From Calothrix sp. NIES-4105 (GTDB taxonomy: Bacteria; Cyanobacteriota; Cyanobacteriia; Cyanobacteriales; Nostocaceae): a DNA stretch of 64,000 bases. Below, piece after piece: positions 34,610 through 42,942 of the stretch. Location: assembly GCF_002368415.1 (NCBI RefSeq), contig NZ_AP018290.1, forward strand, positions 4,477,614 to 4,541,613, read 5' to 3'. Below the pieces are notes generated by a model. The model worked only from the letters and a program-made list of their open reading frames with translations. It was not told where the DNA came from and searched no databases. Positions within the stretch are counted from its first letter, which is position 1. Each line of letters begins with the position of its first letter. The translations under genes and the position numbers were made by a program.

Positions 34610-36562
34610 TTAAATTTGTAATAACCCCTCTGGATTTACCGATAGAATCTCACGTCTTTGTAGACCTTCGCTGTGTAAAATTTCATTCGCTGCTAACAAG
34701 CCACTACTGACCGCGCGCTCCATTAACCCGCATGGGAAAGGCATTTTAACCCAATCGCCTGCATAGATTAAGTTATTAATATTACTGCGAGTTTCCGGAC
34801 GTTCTGCGTAACTATTAGGTGGATATCCAGAAAAGTTTTTTTGGTTGACTAGTTCACGGTGCAGGATATTAGCTTGCTTGAGTTCAGGAACAATATCATA
34901 CAGTTCTTGCTCAAAAGTCGTGAGTAGCGCTTCTTGGGTAGGAAAATCTTTCTCTTTATAGCAATAAGCGTGTAACTCAACGACACTACCACCTGTACGT
35001 TGCGACCAGTCGATAAATTGCTGCTGGATGCGATGATATAAAGTGATGCTGTCTGTGAGTGCGTAACCAGATAGCGAGGTAAAATTGCTTTGTTCCCAGT
35101 TAAAATCACGGTCGAACCAAAAGCGACACACTGCAAAGGGGTCTGCGATGCTCAATTTTTCGATTTGGTCGCGCGCTTTTTGATTAACGTCTCCATCTAA
35201 GCGTTTAAATAGCTGTTGCACTCCTGGTACATCAGTGGCAAATATATAGTAATCAGCTTTAAGTGTTTCAGATACTGTAGATTCTGGTTTAATTGCTACT
35301 AATTCTAATTCATCCTCTTTAAGGCGCCCAATAATATCAAACTTCGCTAAGTCTCGTTCTGCTGGCCCTTTCAAAACTGTACCATCTGCTGCAAATACTG
35401 CACCGTGACAAGGACAGTGAAATTTACCATCCTCTGCCATTTTGACGGTACATCCTTGGTGAGTACAAGTTAGCGAGACAGCTTCAGAACTACCATTCGC
35501 AACTGCAAATACTTCGTCTGCGGCGCCGAAATACTCTATCTTACTATTATCAGCTACAACATTATTACGCTTTACAGAAAATGGTACATCACTGACGCCG
35601 CTACCAACTTGATAAGTAAGTGAATTGACGTTGTTATTTTCGGCTTTAATTTCACTAACTGTTACATTATTGACAACTTTACCACCTTTACTTTTAATTG
35701 CATCAACAATCGGTTGCACTAAACTAGTGCCCATATCATCTTTAGTACCGTTAAAAGCTAAACCTTCGGGGTTGCCAAAAAAGTAAAAGTGGAAGAACTG
35801 CATTAATTCTGCCACACTCATCACATCAGGTGCATTTAAACTTGATTTAGCAAAAGGCAAAAAGTATAAGTCATACAAACCTTGTGGAAAATCCTTTGCT
35901 ACCCAATCAGCTACCGAGATATTATCAAAACGCTGGTAATTCTTTTCGCGCTCAAATCCACCTATCGCTTGAAATACCTGTAAGTGTTTGAATTTTGTCA
36001 AATTTATTCCCCACTGTAATCGATTTGGTGAAGCAATTGCCAAATCAACTATATTCCACGGAAATGCTGAACTACTAGGACGAAATACTTCTGGTTTATA
36101 GTGGTCGCGGTAAACAAGTGAGTAAAAATTCAACGATTGAAAGTTATCTGTAGCGTTTAAGTCTTTAACTAAGTTATTTAAATTATAATACTGCGGGAAA
36201 AAACCATGAAAACCATGCTCCATCCTAAATTTATCGGCGCCGACATTAACCTGCCAAGAAGCAATTTTACCTCCGAACTGCGGCGATTTTTCAAGCAAAG
36301 TTACAGCAAATCCTCGTTGACTCAGTTCGTATGCACAAGCTAAACCAGCTAAACCCCCACCAACTATTACAGCAGTCTTATTTTGATTGAGTGTTTGATT
36401 TAGTTTAAGTGGCAACAAGAGAGTATCTTTTTGAAAGACCGTGGGTTTAGGTTTGACAAACCGTGAATATCCCATTACCCCGGCAACAGTACCAACACCA
36501 AATAATTTTAATAACGTCCGACGAGAAATAGGAGTTTCTGGCAGGTTTGAAAGTGTACTCAT
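34610..36562 (-). CDS. CrtU/CruE-like FAD-dependent desaturase-type protein with Rieske domain
   Basis: A 650-residue protein. It starts with SRRTLLKLFGVGTVAGVMGY, a possible twin-arginine or membrane signal. A carotene-desaturase-type FAD fold follows (AVIVGGGLAGLACAYELSQR, SPQFGGKIASW, MEHGFHGFFPQYYNL). Inserted near residues 360-420 is a Rieske domain with CTHQGC and CPCHG, all four ligands of a [2Fe-2S] cluster. The end (IYAGDWVKMPFPCGLMERAV) is the usual desaturase C-terminal FAD contact. The combination recalls isorenieratene synthase-type enzymes that make aromatic carotenoid rings. The substrate is inferred. A TetR gene lies 50 bases upstream on the same strand. Confidence 0.8.
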   Translation of the reverse strand: MSTLSNLPETPISRRTLLKLFGVGTVAGVMGYSRFVKPKPTVFQKDTLLLPLKLNQTLNQNKTAVIVGGGLAGLACAYELSQRGFAVTLLEKSPQFGGKIASWQVNVGADKFRMEHGFHGFFPQYYNLNNLVKDLNATDNFQSLNFYSLVYRDHYKPEVFRPSSSAFPWNIVDLAIASPNRLQWGINLTKFKHLQVFQAIGGFEREKNYQRFDNISVADWVAKDFPQGLYDLYFLPFAKSSLNAPDVMSVAELMQFFHFYFFGNPEGLAFNGTKDDMGTSLVQPIVDAIKSKGGKVVNNVTVSEIKAENNNVNSLTYQVGSGVSDVPFSVKRNNVVADNSKIEYFGAADEVFAVANGSSEAVSLTCTHQGCTVKMAEDGKFHCPCHGAVFAADGTVLKGPAERDLAKFDIIGRLKEDELELVAIKPESTVSETLKADYYIFATDVPGVQQLFKRLDGDVNQKARDQIEKLSIADPFAVCRFWFDRDFNWEQSNFTSLSGYALTDSITLYHRIQQQFIDWSQRTGGSVVELHAYCYKEKDFPTQEALLTTFEQELYDIVPELKQANILHRELVNQKNFSGYPPNSYAERPETRSNINNLIYAGDWVKMPFPCGLMERAVSSGLLAANEILHSEGLQRREILSVNPEGLLQI

Positions 36563-36612
36563 GTTTATAATTAACTACCTATCGATTGTTAGGTGGAATA
36601 CAAAAAAAATAA

Positions 36613-37200
36613 TTATGGCTTTAGACCGTTGAATATAACATCAATCATCTCATTCACAACAAGCTCAGGCGCCAGTTCTTTTCCTGCAACTACAAGTGGA
36701 ATACTTTCCATCACCGATAGAAAAAATCCTGCTAGCACATTTGAACGTACTTGACGAATTTCTCCCTTTTTTTGTGCCCGTTCAAACATTTCTTGAATTG
36801 GTACAAATATACATCGATGTGAACTCGCCGATAGTTTTTTAAGGTTTTCTTCGCTTAAGCAAGGCATATCGGTATGTAGCATACTTAAAAGATGCACAGG
36901 TCTTTGAGAAAGAAACCATGTTGCCGCCTCTATTAGCTGCGTGCGTAAATTGTCTTGTTCTATAGCATGTTGTAAACCTTTTTGATGATGTTCAAACTCT
37001 AACTCCGTGACAGCTACATATAATTGCTCCTTGCTCTCAAAGTGATAGTACAGGGACGCTTGCCGAATTCCTACTTCAAGAGCAATGTCACGCATTGTTA
37101 CATTACTATACCCGCGCGCACGAAACAATCGCTCTGCCGCATCAATCACGCGCGAGCGTCCACTACAAGAACTTGATAGCTTGGAGGGCGCCTCTGACAA
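36613..37200 (-). CDS. TetR-family repressor
   Basis: A 195-residue regulator. The helix-turn-helix is VIDAAERLFRARGYSNVTMR plus DIALEVGIRQASLYYHFESK. The first codon is TTG (37200), as no ATG precedes the DNA-binding domain. It lies between the Rieske flavoprotein gene, 50 bases downstream in the same direction, and a divergent SMR transporter gene. A perfect palindrome AGTACATGTACT (37254-37265) in the divergent gap is a candidate operator for both directions. Confidence 0.85.
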   Translation of the reverse strand: MSEAPSKLSSSCSGRSRVIDAAERLFRARGYSNVTMRDIALEVGIRQASLYYHFESKEQLYVAVTELEFEHHQKGLQHAIEQDNLRTQLIEAATWFLSQRPVHLLSMLHTDMPCLSEENLKKLSASSHRCIFVPIQEMFERAQKKGEIRQVRSNVLAGFFLSVMESIPLVVAGKELAPELVVNEMIDVIFNGLKP

Positions 37201-37253
37201 TGTAAACTTACCTAACGCTTGGTAGTTGAATGTTCCTAAGTAATCATACTACA

Positions 37254-37265
37254 AGTACATGTACT
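37254..37265. promoter_or_regulatory. candidate TetR operator, AGTACATGTACT
   Basis: A perfect 12-base palindrome 53 bases before the TetR start and 59 bases before the SMR start. TetR repressors usually bind such sites in divergent gaps; binding here is inference. Confidence 0.4.
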
Positions 37266-37324
37266 CGCAACAAAAGAATTTACATCATCATATAAGTTAT
37301 TTATATAGATTGGGGATTAAATTA

Positions 37325-37648
37325 ATGTCTTGGCTTTTTTTATTGCTTGCCATCGTTTGCGAAATATTTGGCACTACTTCTATGAAATTAGCTAGTAGTG
37401 TATCAAAACCTATATATTTAGCTGGCACCTTTGTTGGTTATGCTCTAGCATATAGCTTCTTAGCATTTTCTCTCAAACAGATTGAAGTTAGCGTCGCCTA
37501 CGCAGTTTGGTCTGGAATTGGAATTGTTGGAACGTCATTAATCGGTTTTGTTTTATTCCAAGAAATATTAACTCCGGCTCAAGGTTTATTTATTGGCTTG
37601 ATTTTCATCGGATCGATTGGACTATATTTAGTCAGCAATCATTCTTAA
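37325..37648 (+). CDS. small multidrug resistance (SMR/EmrE-like) transporter
   Basis: A 107-residue four-helix membrane protein. LAIVCEIFGTTSMKLA holds the membrane-embedded Glu (EIFGTTSMK) that exchanges protons for drug cations, and VAYAVWSGIGIVGTSLIGF is the SMR signature. It works as an antiparallel dimer exporting cationic compounds such as quaternary ammoniums or polyamines. I start at 37325 with MSWLF, the family's usual start; an ATG at 37259 lies in the operator palindrome. Divergent from TetR, which probably represses it. Confidence 0.9.
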   Translation: MSWLFLLLAIVCEIFGTTSMKLASSVSKPIYLAGTFVGYALAYSFLAFSLKQIEVSVAYAVWSGIGIVGTSLIGFVLFQEILTPAQGLFIGLIFIGSIGLYLVSNHS

Positions 37649-37714
37649 GATTGAGGATTTAAGACGCGCGCAGTCTTAATTTGGAATCAATAAAGATTGT
37701 TGTGCAATAAAACT

Positions 37715-38218
37715 ATGAATTATCTTGTGGCAGTATTACCAGATAGAATGCAGGCTGAAGCAGCATATACTGCATTGGAAAAAGAAGGTTTACCAACAAA
37801 CCAAATTGATATTCTTGGACAAGGTTACAAGAGCGCAGACGAATATGGGTTGATTAACCCTGAACAGCAGGCGAAAAAGGGAGTAAACCGTCTATCGTTG
37901 TGGTTAATTCCCTTTGGTTTCATTGCTGGCTATGCTTTTAATATTTTGAGTGGTATTGAAATATTTCCAATTGGCAGTCTTGGAAATCATGTTTTCGGTG
38001 GTATCTTAGGAGCTTTGTCCGGCGCCTTGGGTGCGTACTTCGTAGGCGGTGGAATTGGTTTAACAGTAGGTAGCGGTGATGCTCTACCGTATCGCAACCG
38101 CCTCGATGCAGGCAAATACCTTGTGATCGTTCGCGGTACACAAGAATTACTTAATAAGGCAACCCGGATTCTGCGCTCGTTTGAACCAGAGAATCTGCAA
38201 GGATATGCAGAAGCATAA
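37715..38218 (+). CDS. glycine-rich two-span membrane protein
   Basis: A 167-residue protein. An N-terminal ferredoxin-like half (MNYLVAVLPDRMQAEAAYTA) precedes a hydrophobic, glycine-rich segment (SLWLIPFGFIAGYAFNIL, FGGILGALSGALGAYFVGGG) and a final strand-helix unit (GKYLVIVRGTQELLNKATRI). The layout resembles DUF1269 or general-stress proteins of the YflT type. Starts at an ATG; a TTG 18 bases earlier is less likely. No functional link to neighbours. Confidence 0.65.
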   Translation: MNYLVAVLPDRMQAEAAYTALEKEGLPTNQIDILGQGYKSADEYGLINPEQQAKKGVNRLSLWLIPFGFIAGYAFNILSGIEIFPIGSLGNHVFGGILGALSGALGAYFVGGGIGLTVGSGDALPYRNRLDAGKYLVIVRGTQELLNKATRILRSFEPENLQGYAEA

Positions 38219-38237
38219 GTTTGGTAACTAAACTAAT

Positions 38238-38270
38238 AAAAAAGGTGGATTAAACTTATCCACCTTTTTC
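38238..38270. terminator. bidirectional rho-independent terminator
   Basis: AAAAAAGGTGGAT, a short loop and ATCCACCTTTTT give a stem with A-run and T-run on its two sides. It lies between convergent genes and should stop both. Confidence 0.88.
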
Positions 38271-39359
38271 TTAATTCATGCTTGAAGCTGCAACAACTGA
38301 ACCTTTAAAGTGTCCGTTTCTCTTGCCTAAACGCTCGGCTATAACTTGACGGTACACAGCTTCGTAACCATCAGCCATTTTCTGGGCGCTAAAGTTCTGC
38401 CATACATAGTCACGGCAAACGTTGCGGTCAAGAGCAACAGCTTTATCAATAGCTTCGACACATTCATCAACGCTTTCACAGATAAAACCAGTCTTACCAT
38501 GCGCGATAACTTCAGGTGTGGAACCCATCTTCATCGCTATAACTGGGGTACCAGCTGCCATTGATTCAACCATGACTAAACCAAAAGGTTCACGCCAGGT
38601 TATCGGGAATAGCGTTGCATGAGCGCGTCCCATTAATTCATTCTTTTGATGGTGGTTTGCTTCACCTAAATACTGAATTTGCTTACCGTCGATATGAGGT
38701 TTGATTTGCTGTTCAAAGTATTCAACGTCTACCACGTCAACTTTACCAGCCATTTTCAGAGTCCATCCTGAACGCTTGGCAATTTCAATAGCGTGGTGAG
38801 GTCCTTTTTCTGGAGATAGACGACCAATAAAGGCTAAATAAGGTTCTTCAGATGGTTGAGGGAAAAACTTGTGGCTAGCGACATCTATACCGTTATAAAC
38901 TGTCGCAACACAATTTAAATCTAATCGTGGTTCACGCTGTGAATCGGAAATACTAATATACGGCTGACGCTTGGCGTGCTTGAACATCTTCTCATTGTCA
39001 GGCGTAAAAATACCGTGCAGTGTATGAACTGTAGGCGTTGAAACTAGATTGACGAAAGGTAGCGAACTAAAGCCGACATGAGAATGAATAACATCGAACT
39101 CCGAAGCTCTTTCATAAACCCAGTTGAGTTGCAGCATTTCATAAATGCCGTACTCTTTAATACTTGAGTCTAAACGCAACGCACGGGGATGAACTGATTC
39201 GAGCTTTGCTAAAGTAAGCGAGTCTCCCGAAGCGAATAGTGTTACTTCATGTCCGCGTCGAACCAATTCATCTGTCAGCAACCCCACCACTAACTCAGTG
39301 CCACCGTAACCTGGTGGTGGTACTCTTTCCCATAATGGAGCAACTTGAGCGATCCGCAT
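38271..39359 (-). CDS. family GT4 glycosyltransferase
   Basis: A 362-residue GT-B enzyme. MRIAQVAPLWERVPPPGYGG is the typical opening with the glycine-rich acceptor-side loop, and VIHSHVGFSSLP follows. FIGRLSPEKGPHHAIEIAKR and EPFGLVMVESMAAGTPVIAM carry the two Glu of the E-x7-E donor site. The acceptor may be a lipid, polysaccharide or small molecule; such genes are often stress related in cyanobacteria. No export signal, so it acts at the cytoplasmic face. A long, gene-free upstream region follows. Confidence 0.85.
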   Translation of the reverse strand: MRIAQVAPLWERVPPPGYGGTELVVGLLTDELVRRGHEVTLFASGDSLTLAKLESVHPRALRLDSSIKEYGIYEMLQLNWVYERASEFDVIHSHVGFSSLPFVNLVSTPTVHTLHGIFTPDNEKMFKHAKRQPYISISDSQREPRLDLNCVATVYNGIDVASHKFFPQPSEEPYLAFIGRLSPEKGPHHAIEIAKRSGWTLKMAGKVDVVDVEYFEQQIKPHIDGKQIQYLGEANHHQKNELMGRAHATLFPITWREPFGLVMVESMAAGTPVIAMKMGSTPEVIAHGKTGFICESVDECVEAIDKAVALDRNVCRDYVWQNFSAQKMADGYEAVYRQVIAERLGKRNGHFKGSVVAASSMN

Positions 39360-40193
39360 TTTTTTCTCCTTAAATGTGATTTAGACGCACTTGCACCCAA
39401 AAAACGGTGCCTGTGATAGTCTTAGTTGTGTTAAAAAACGTAAAGCTGATTTAGCTGATTTAAAAGTGGATTTGAGATTCTAATGAGAACTTTACGGGTT
39501 TAGAAATGAAAACACTCTCTACCCGAAGTATTGAAATTATCTTACCATAAGAAATATTTTTATCGGAATATACCTTTAGATAGCTATATTGAAGGCTGCT
39601 TAAGTCATACACTTCAAGTCTCGTGCGGGGTTTAGATATATCTTTTTATAACTGACAACTACCATACGTAAGATTTATTGTACTACTGCAATTGCTACAA
39701 TATTAGTAATCATTTAGTACAGCTATATAAAAAGGCTAGTAAACGCATAATTAGTATTTTACTCATGAGAGTAATACTATACACGTTTGTTAAGTATTTG
39801 CATTGGTTGTACGTTGCGATGAATCAGTAAAAACCTCACACTGCTTACTTTTGCGTTGTAATTACTGATAGCTTATGTAATTCATTAGAAGATGTTTATT
39901 CGTCGAATTCATGTATAAAATGTCAGCAGTACGCACGCGATTTTTTTTCCGTATAGTCGCGTTTTACGTAGTTTTTCTATTAAGCTAGAGATACTTTACT
40001 CCGTTCCGTATGACACATTCGATACTTAACAAACATCTTTTTAATCAGACAGTTGAGATAACCTAAAGTACAGTTTGACAGTTGAAAATAGTAATCAAAA
40101 TTACAGAAAGATTTAACAAACTGATTCATTTCAAATGATGTTCTCCCAATTCTGTGTACGATTGGCTGTAAAATTGACCTTTGATATTGACCT
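39360..40193. other. long gene-free region upstream of GT4 gene
   Basis: About 830 AT-rich bases with no reading frame I trust. An interrupted palindrome AGTATTTTACTCATGAGAGT continuing to AATACT lies at 39753-39778. It should hold the GT4 promoter and could hide a small RNA, but no terminator-like hairpin with a T-run was seen. Confidence 0.4.
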
Positions 40194-40271
40194 ATGGATA
40201 AAGCTAAATTGTGGGTAGGTGTAGTTTCCGTGCTTGTTGGCTACTGGTTGCTAGTTAACATCATGATGTAA
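40194..40271 (+). CDS. possible 25-residue one-span miniprotein
   Basis: MDKAKLWVGVVSVLVGYWLL plus VNIMM is a nearly pure transmembrane helix with a charged start. Cyanobacteria have many such small subunits. There is no clear ribosome site. The frame ends three bases before a palindromic repeat (40274-40303). Offered as a candidate only. Confidence 0.3.
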   Translation: MDKAKLWVGVVSVLVGYWLLVNIMM

Positions 40272-40273
40272 CA

Positions 40274-40303
40274 TGTGGGTCAGGCGGGGACGCTTGACCC
40301 ACA
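40274..40303. repeat. inverted repeat TGTGGGTCA...TGACCCACA
   Basis: TGTGGGTCAGGCGGGGACGC then TTGACCCACA: nine-base perfect arms. Related by its GGCGGGGACGC core to 167-194 and 25101-25128. Confidence 0.55.
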
Positions 40304-40342
40304 AAGCACTGCACAGGCGATGGATGGTGCTTGTGCTACAAC

Positions 40343-40811
40343 TCATTTTGTCTCGCGCTCGTACCGTCCCATCACTTCAGCTGTATCGAGTACATGACCT
40401 TCTATTGCTTTTGTTACCTGTTCTTTAGTTGCACCCTTTGGTAGATCAACAATTTGGTCTAAAGCTTCATATTTTGAAGAAGTAGCGATGGGCGCCATCT
40501 TTTGGTGGTGGGCAAGGTCCTCCATAACCCAGTTGACCAAAGCTGTTTTTCCCTTGTTTCGACATGAGTGGAAGTTCCGAATCATCACGAAATTCTTCTG
40601 GAATTTCACGAGCTTCTGGGGGCATGTTATATACAACCCAGTGAGTAAATACTTGGTTTGGTGCGTCGATATCATCGACAATTAAAGCAAAACTTTTAGT
40701 ACCATTAGGTGGCGCCTCCCATTGTAACGGAGGAGAAATATTATCGCCGTCGCACGTGTATTTAAAGGGTATTGTTGCACCAAGAAAAAAAGCCGGACTT
40801 CTAATTTCCAT
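40343..40811 (-). pseudogene. frameshifted YbhB/YbcL-type (PEBP) protein gene
   Basis: The first frame reads MEIRSPAFFLGATIPFKYTC, SPPLQWEAPPNGTKSFALIV, THWVVYNMPP and ends HRYFFKI-stop. The adjacent frame continues EALDQIVDLPKGATKEQVTK and GHVLDTAEVMGRYERE, exactly what follows in intact YbhB proteins. A change of one base (net +1) near 40470 breaks the gene. PEBP-like proteins bind phospholipid head groups or act as kinase-inhibitor homologues; bacterial roles are unclear. It could be a sequencing error, a recent mutation or programmed frameshifting; no slippery heptamer stands out. Confidence 0.8.
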
Positions 40812-40855
40812 AGTTTGATTCTAGAAGCTTTGTACTCTTATCTCCGTGGTGGTTG

Positions 40856-40880
40856 GTAAGGTGGGCAATGCCCACCATAC
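40856..40880. repeat. palindrome GGTGGGCAATGCCCACC
   Basis: Fourth copy, identical over its core to that at 25070-25094, between the PEBP and oxidoreductase genes. Confidence 0.7.
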
Positions 40881-40893
40881 TTTAATCGCGTCT

Positions 40894-42024
40894 CTAGGAT
40901 TTACCCGAAGGGTCAGCAGCATGGACTAGTTCTGGTTCTTGCTCTGAAGCCGGACGTTCTATGGTTTGTTGGGCGCCTGGTCTAAGTTGACGTTCAAATG
41001 TACCTAATTGCACTGGTTTACCTGTTTGTGCAGATTCGTAGATAGCACGAACGATGCGAACATCGGCAAGTCCTTCTTCACCGGATGGTTCGGGTTCTTT
41101 ATTATTTAAAACACAATCAGAGAAGTAGATTATTTCTGCGGCAAATTGGTCGCCTGCTGAGAATGATTCTTCTTGTTTTTCTTGATTAATAGTGATTTGC
41201 TGTTTAAGTTCTCCTTGATACGAGTAAGCAGAGTCCATCCGCAAGTCGCCTTTTGTGCCTACTACTTGGTAACTTGATACACCGGCGGCGCCGAAACTCG
41301 ATGTAAATGTTGCGAGTCGTTCTCTAGGGAAGCGCATTATTACACTTGTCATTTCATCGATTTTTTCAAACCGCTTTTCTCCGTTGTTAGCACTAACGGC
41401 AATAACTTCGGTCGGTTCGTCTTGAAATAAATAGCGCGCGGCATTAATGCAGTACACACCCATATCGTAAACGGCGCCACCACCTATGGAAATATCTTCC
41501 ATACGAACATTATATAAAGCAACTTGTTGGGAAAATACAGAGTTAAATATCCTTGGTTCACCAATTTTACCTGATTTAATCGTTTCTATCGCTTGTAAAT
41601 TAGCTTTGTCAAAGTGTAAACGGTAAGCAATCATTAACTTAACGTTATTTTCCTTTGCCGCGCGAATCATTTGTTCGCATTCGTGTTCTGTAACAGCCAT
41701 TGGTTTTTCACAAAGTACATGAATACCTTGTTTTGCGGCTCTGTTAGTATATTCGAGGTGTAAATGATTAGGTAAAGCTATGTAAACGGCATCAATTTCA
41801 CCGTTATTTAGGCATTCTTCATATTGGTCGTAGGAATAAGTTTTTACACCGTATTTTTCGCCGAGTTCTTCTCGTTTAGTCGGGTCATCAGAAACTAATG
41901 CTGTGAGTTGGGAATTTTCTGTAGTAGCAAACGCGGGTAAGACTGTTTCTTGTGCTATCCAACCAAGTCCTATTACTGCATAACGAATACGATGACCGTT
42001 GTTTGAGTTAGAATTATTAGCCAT
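40894..42024 (-). CDS. Gfo/Idh/MocA-family oxidoreductase
   Basis: A 376-residue NAD(P)-dependent dehydrogenase. The Rossmann fold starts YAVIGLGWIAQETVLPAF; VYIALPNHLHLEYTNRAAKQ and HVLCEKPMA carry the E-K-P motif with the catalytic Lys. IGGGAVYDMGVYCINAARYL supplies the conserved Asp/His-like region of the C-terminal domain. It resembles glucose-fructose oxidoreductase and other sugar dehydrogenases; the substrate is not evident. A polar C-terminal tail (GAQQTIERPASEQEPELVHA) is longer than usual. Confidence 0.85.
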   Translation of the reverse strand: MANNSNSNNGHRIRYAVIGLGWIAQETVLPAFATTENSQLTALVSDDPTKREELGEKYGVKTYSYDQYEECLNNGEIDAVYIALPNHLHLEYTNRAAKQGIHVLCEKPMAVTEHECEQMIRAAKENNVKLMIAYRLHFDKANLQAIETIKSGKIGEPRIFNSVFSQQVALYNVRMEDISIGGGAVYDMGVYCINAARYLFQDEPTEVIAVSANNGEKRFEKIDEMTSVIMRFPRERLATFTSSFGAAGVSSYQVVGTKGDLRMDSAYSYQGELKQQITINQEKQEESFSAGDQFAAEIIYFSDCVLNNKEPEPSGEEGLADVRIVRAIYESAQTGKPVQLGTFERQLRPGAQQTIERPASEQEPELVHAADPSGKS

Positions 42025-42258
42025 AAGTGAGTTGTTAAGGAGAAGCTTTATCTACTTCTCAGGCTAGAAATTCATTCTTATAGTTCCATCTTCCTATTGA
42101 TGGAGAGATACATATATTTTTTACTTGATTTTTACATCGTTTGACTGTTGTTTATATTTTGATATAGTACTTTGATTAAAATTAGATTCGCTTTGCGCTC
42201 TTTGTAAGTCAGTGGTTGAATAAAAAATTTTTTACCACAGAGACGCAGAGGACGCAGA

Positions 42259-42286
42259 GTAGAGATGCTATTTATCGCGTCTGTAC
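42259..42286. repeat. imperfect GAGACGCGAT-family palindrome
   Basis: GTAGAGATGCTATTTATCGC then GTCTGTAC, a decayed copy of the perfect hairpin at 53477-53502. It is preceded by CAGAGACGCAGAGGACGCAG, a small tandem repeat. Confidence 0.5.
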
Positions 42287-42312
42287 AAAGAGAGTTTTAA
42301 AGAGTAATTAAA

Positions 42313-42933
42313 ATGGAAACAAGGTCAAATACACACGTTATAGAACAGAAACTGGAACAAATTGGCAATATCTTGCGGATTGCAGGATGGTCTGGTTTTT
42401 GGGTGGAACTTGGGTTTGCTGTTGCTGCGGGACTGACCTTGTTATTTGCCATTACCGGGCGCAGTTTCAGCCAAACTATTACACCTCCCACATCTGTACC
42501 AGGAGTAGCAGTTAATTACGCTCAATCCGCTACACCAGGTCTTGGAATTGGAATATTTTGGGCAGGTTGCGGAATATTACTACTGCTATTTAATGTTTAC
42601 TTAGCGTTTCGACAAACAAGACTTGCTAGACGACTTCGTAATGGTGATATCAGTACGCATCCTAAGAAATCTGAAGTAATGCAAATTGTACGATGGGGTA
42701 TTATTGCTAGCTTAGTGGGAATGCTAGCAACAATTATAGGAGGTGGCGTTACTTTAGGAGTGCTACTAGCAAAATCAATCGCTGTCCCCCAAGGTGTTGC
42801 TATAGTTGACCCCAACCGTATTATCCGCGCGCTTGATATTTTTGTCGCCCTAGCAAATATGAATGGCATCACCGGAAACTTTGTAGGTTTAGTAGCAGGT
42901 TTAGGTATTCTAAATTGGTTACACCGAGAATGA
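42313..42933 (+). CDS. DUF3611 family membrane protein
   Basis: A 206-residue protein with four spans (about 25-50, 80-98, 123-150, 180-202). The opening region LEQIGNILRIAGWSGFWVEL and the FRQTRLARRL block are typical of DUF3611, found in cyanobacteria and in plant chloroplasts. Function unknown. It is convergent with the SDR gene, only nine bases away. The upstream region carries the decayed palindrome noted at 42259. Confidence 0.8.
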   Translation: METRSNTHVIEQKLEQIGNILRIAGWSGFWVELGFAVAAGLTLLFAITGRSFSQTITPPTSVPGVAVNYAQSATPGLGIGIFWAGCGILLLLFNVYLAFRQTRLARRLRNGDISTHPKKSEVMQIVRWGIIASLVGMLATIIGGGVTLGVLLAKSIAVPQGVAIVDPNRIIRALDIFVALANMNGITGNFVGLVAGLGILNWLHRE

Positions 42934-42942
42934 TATAAGCAC

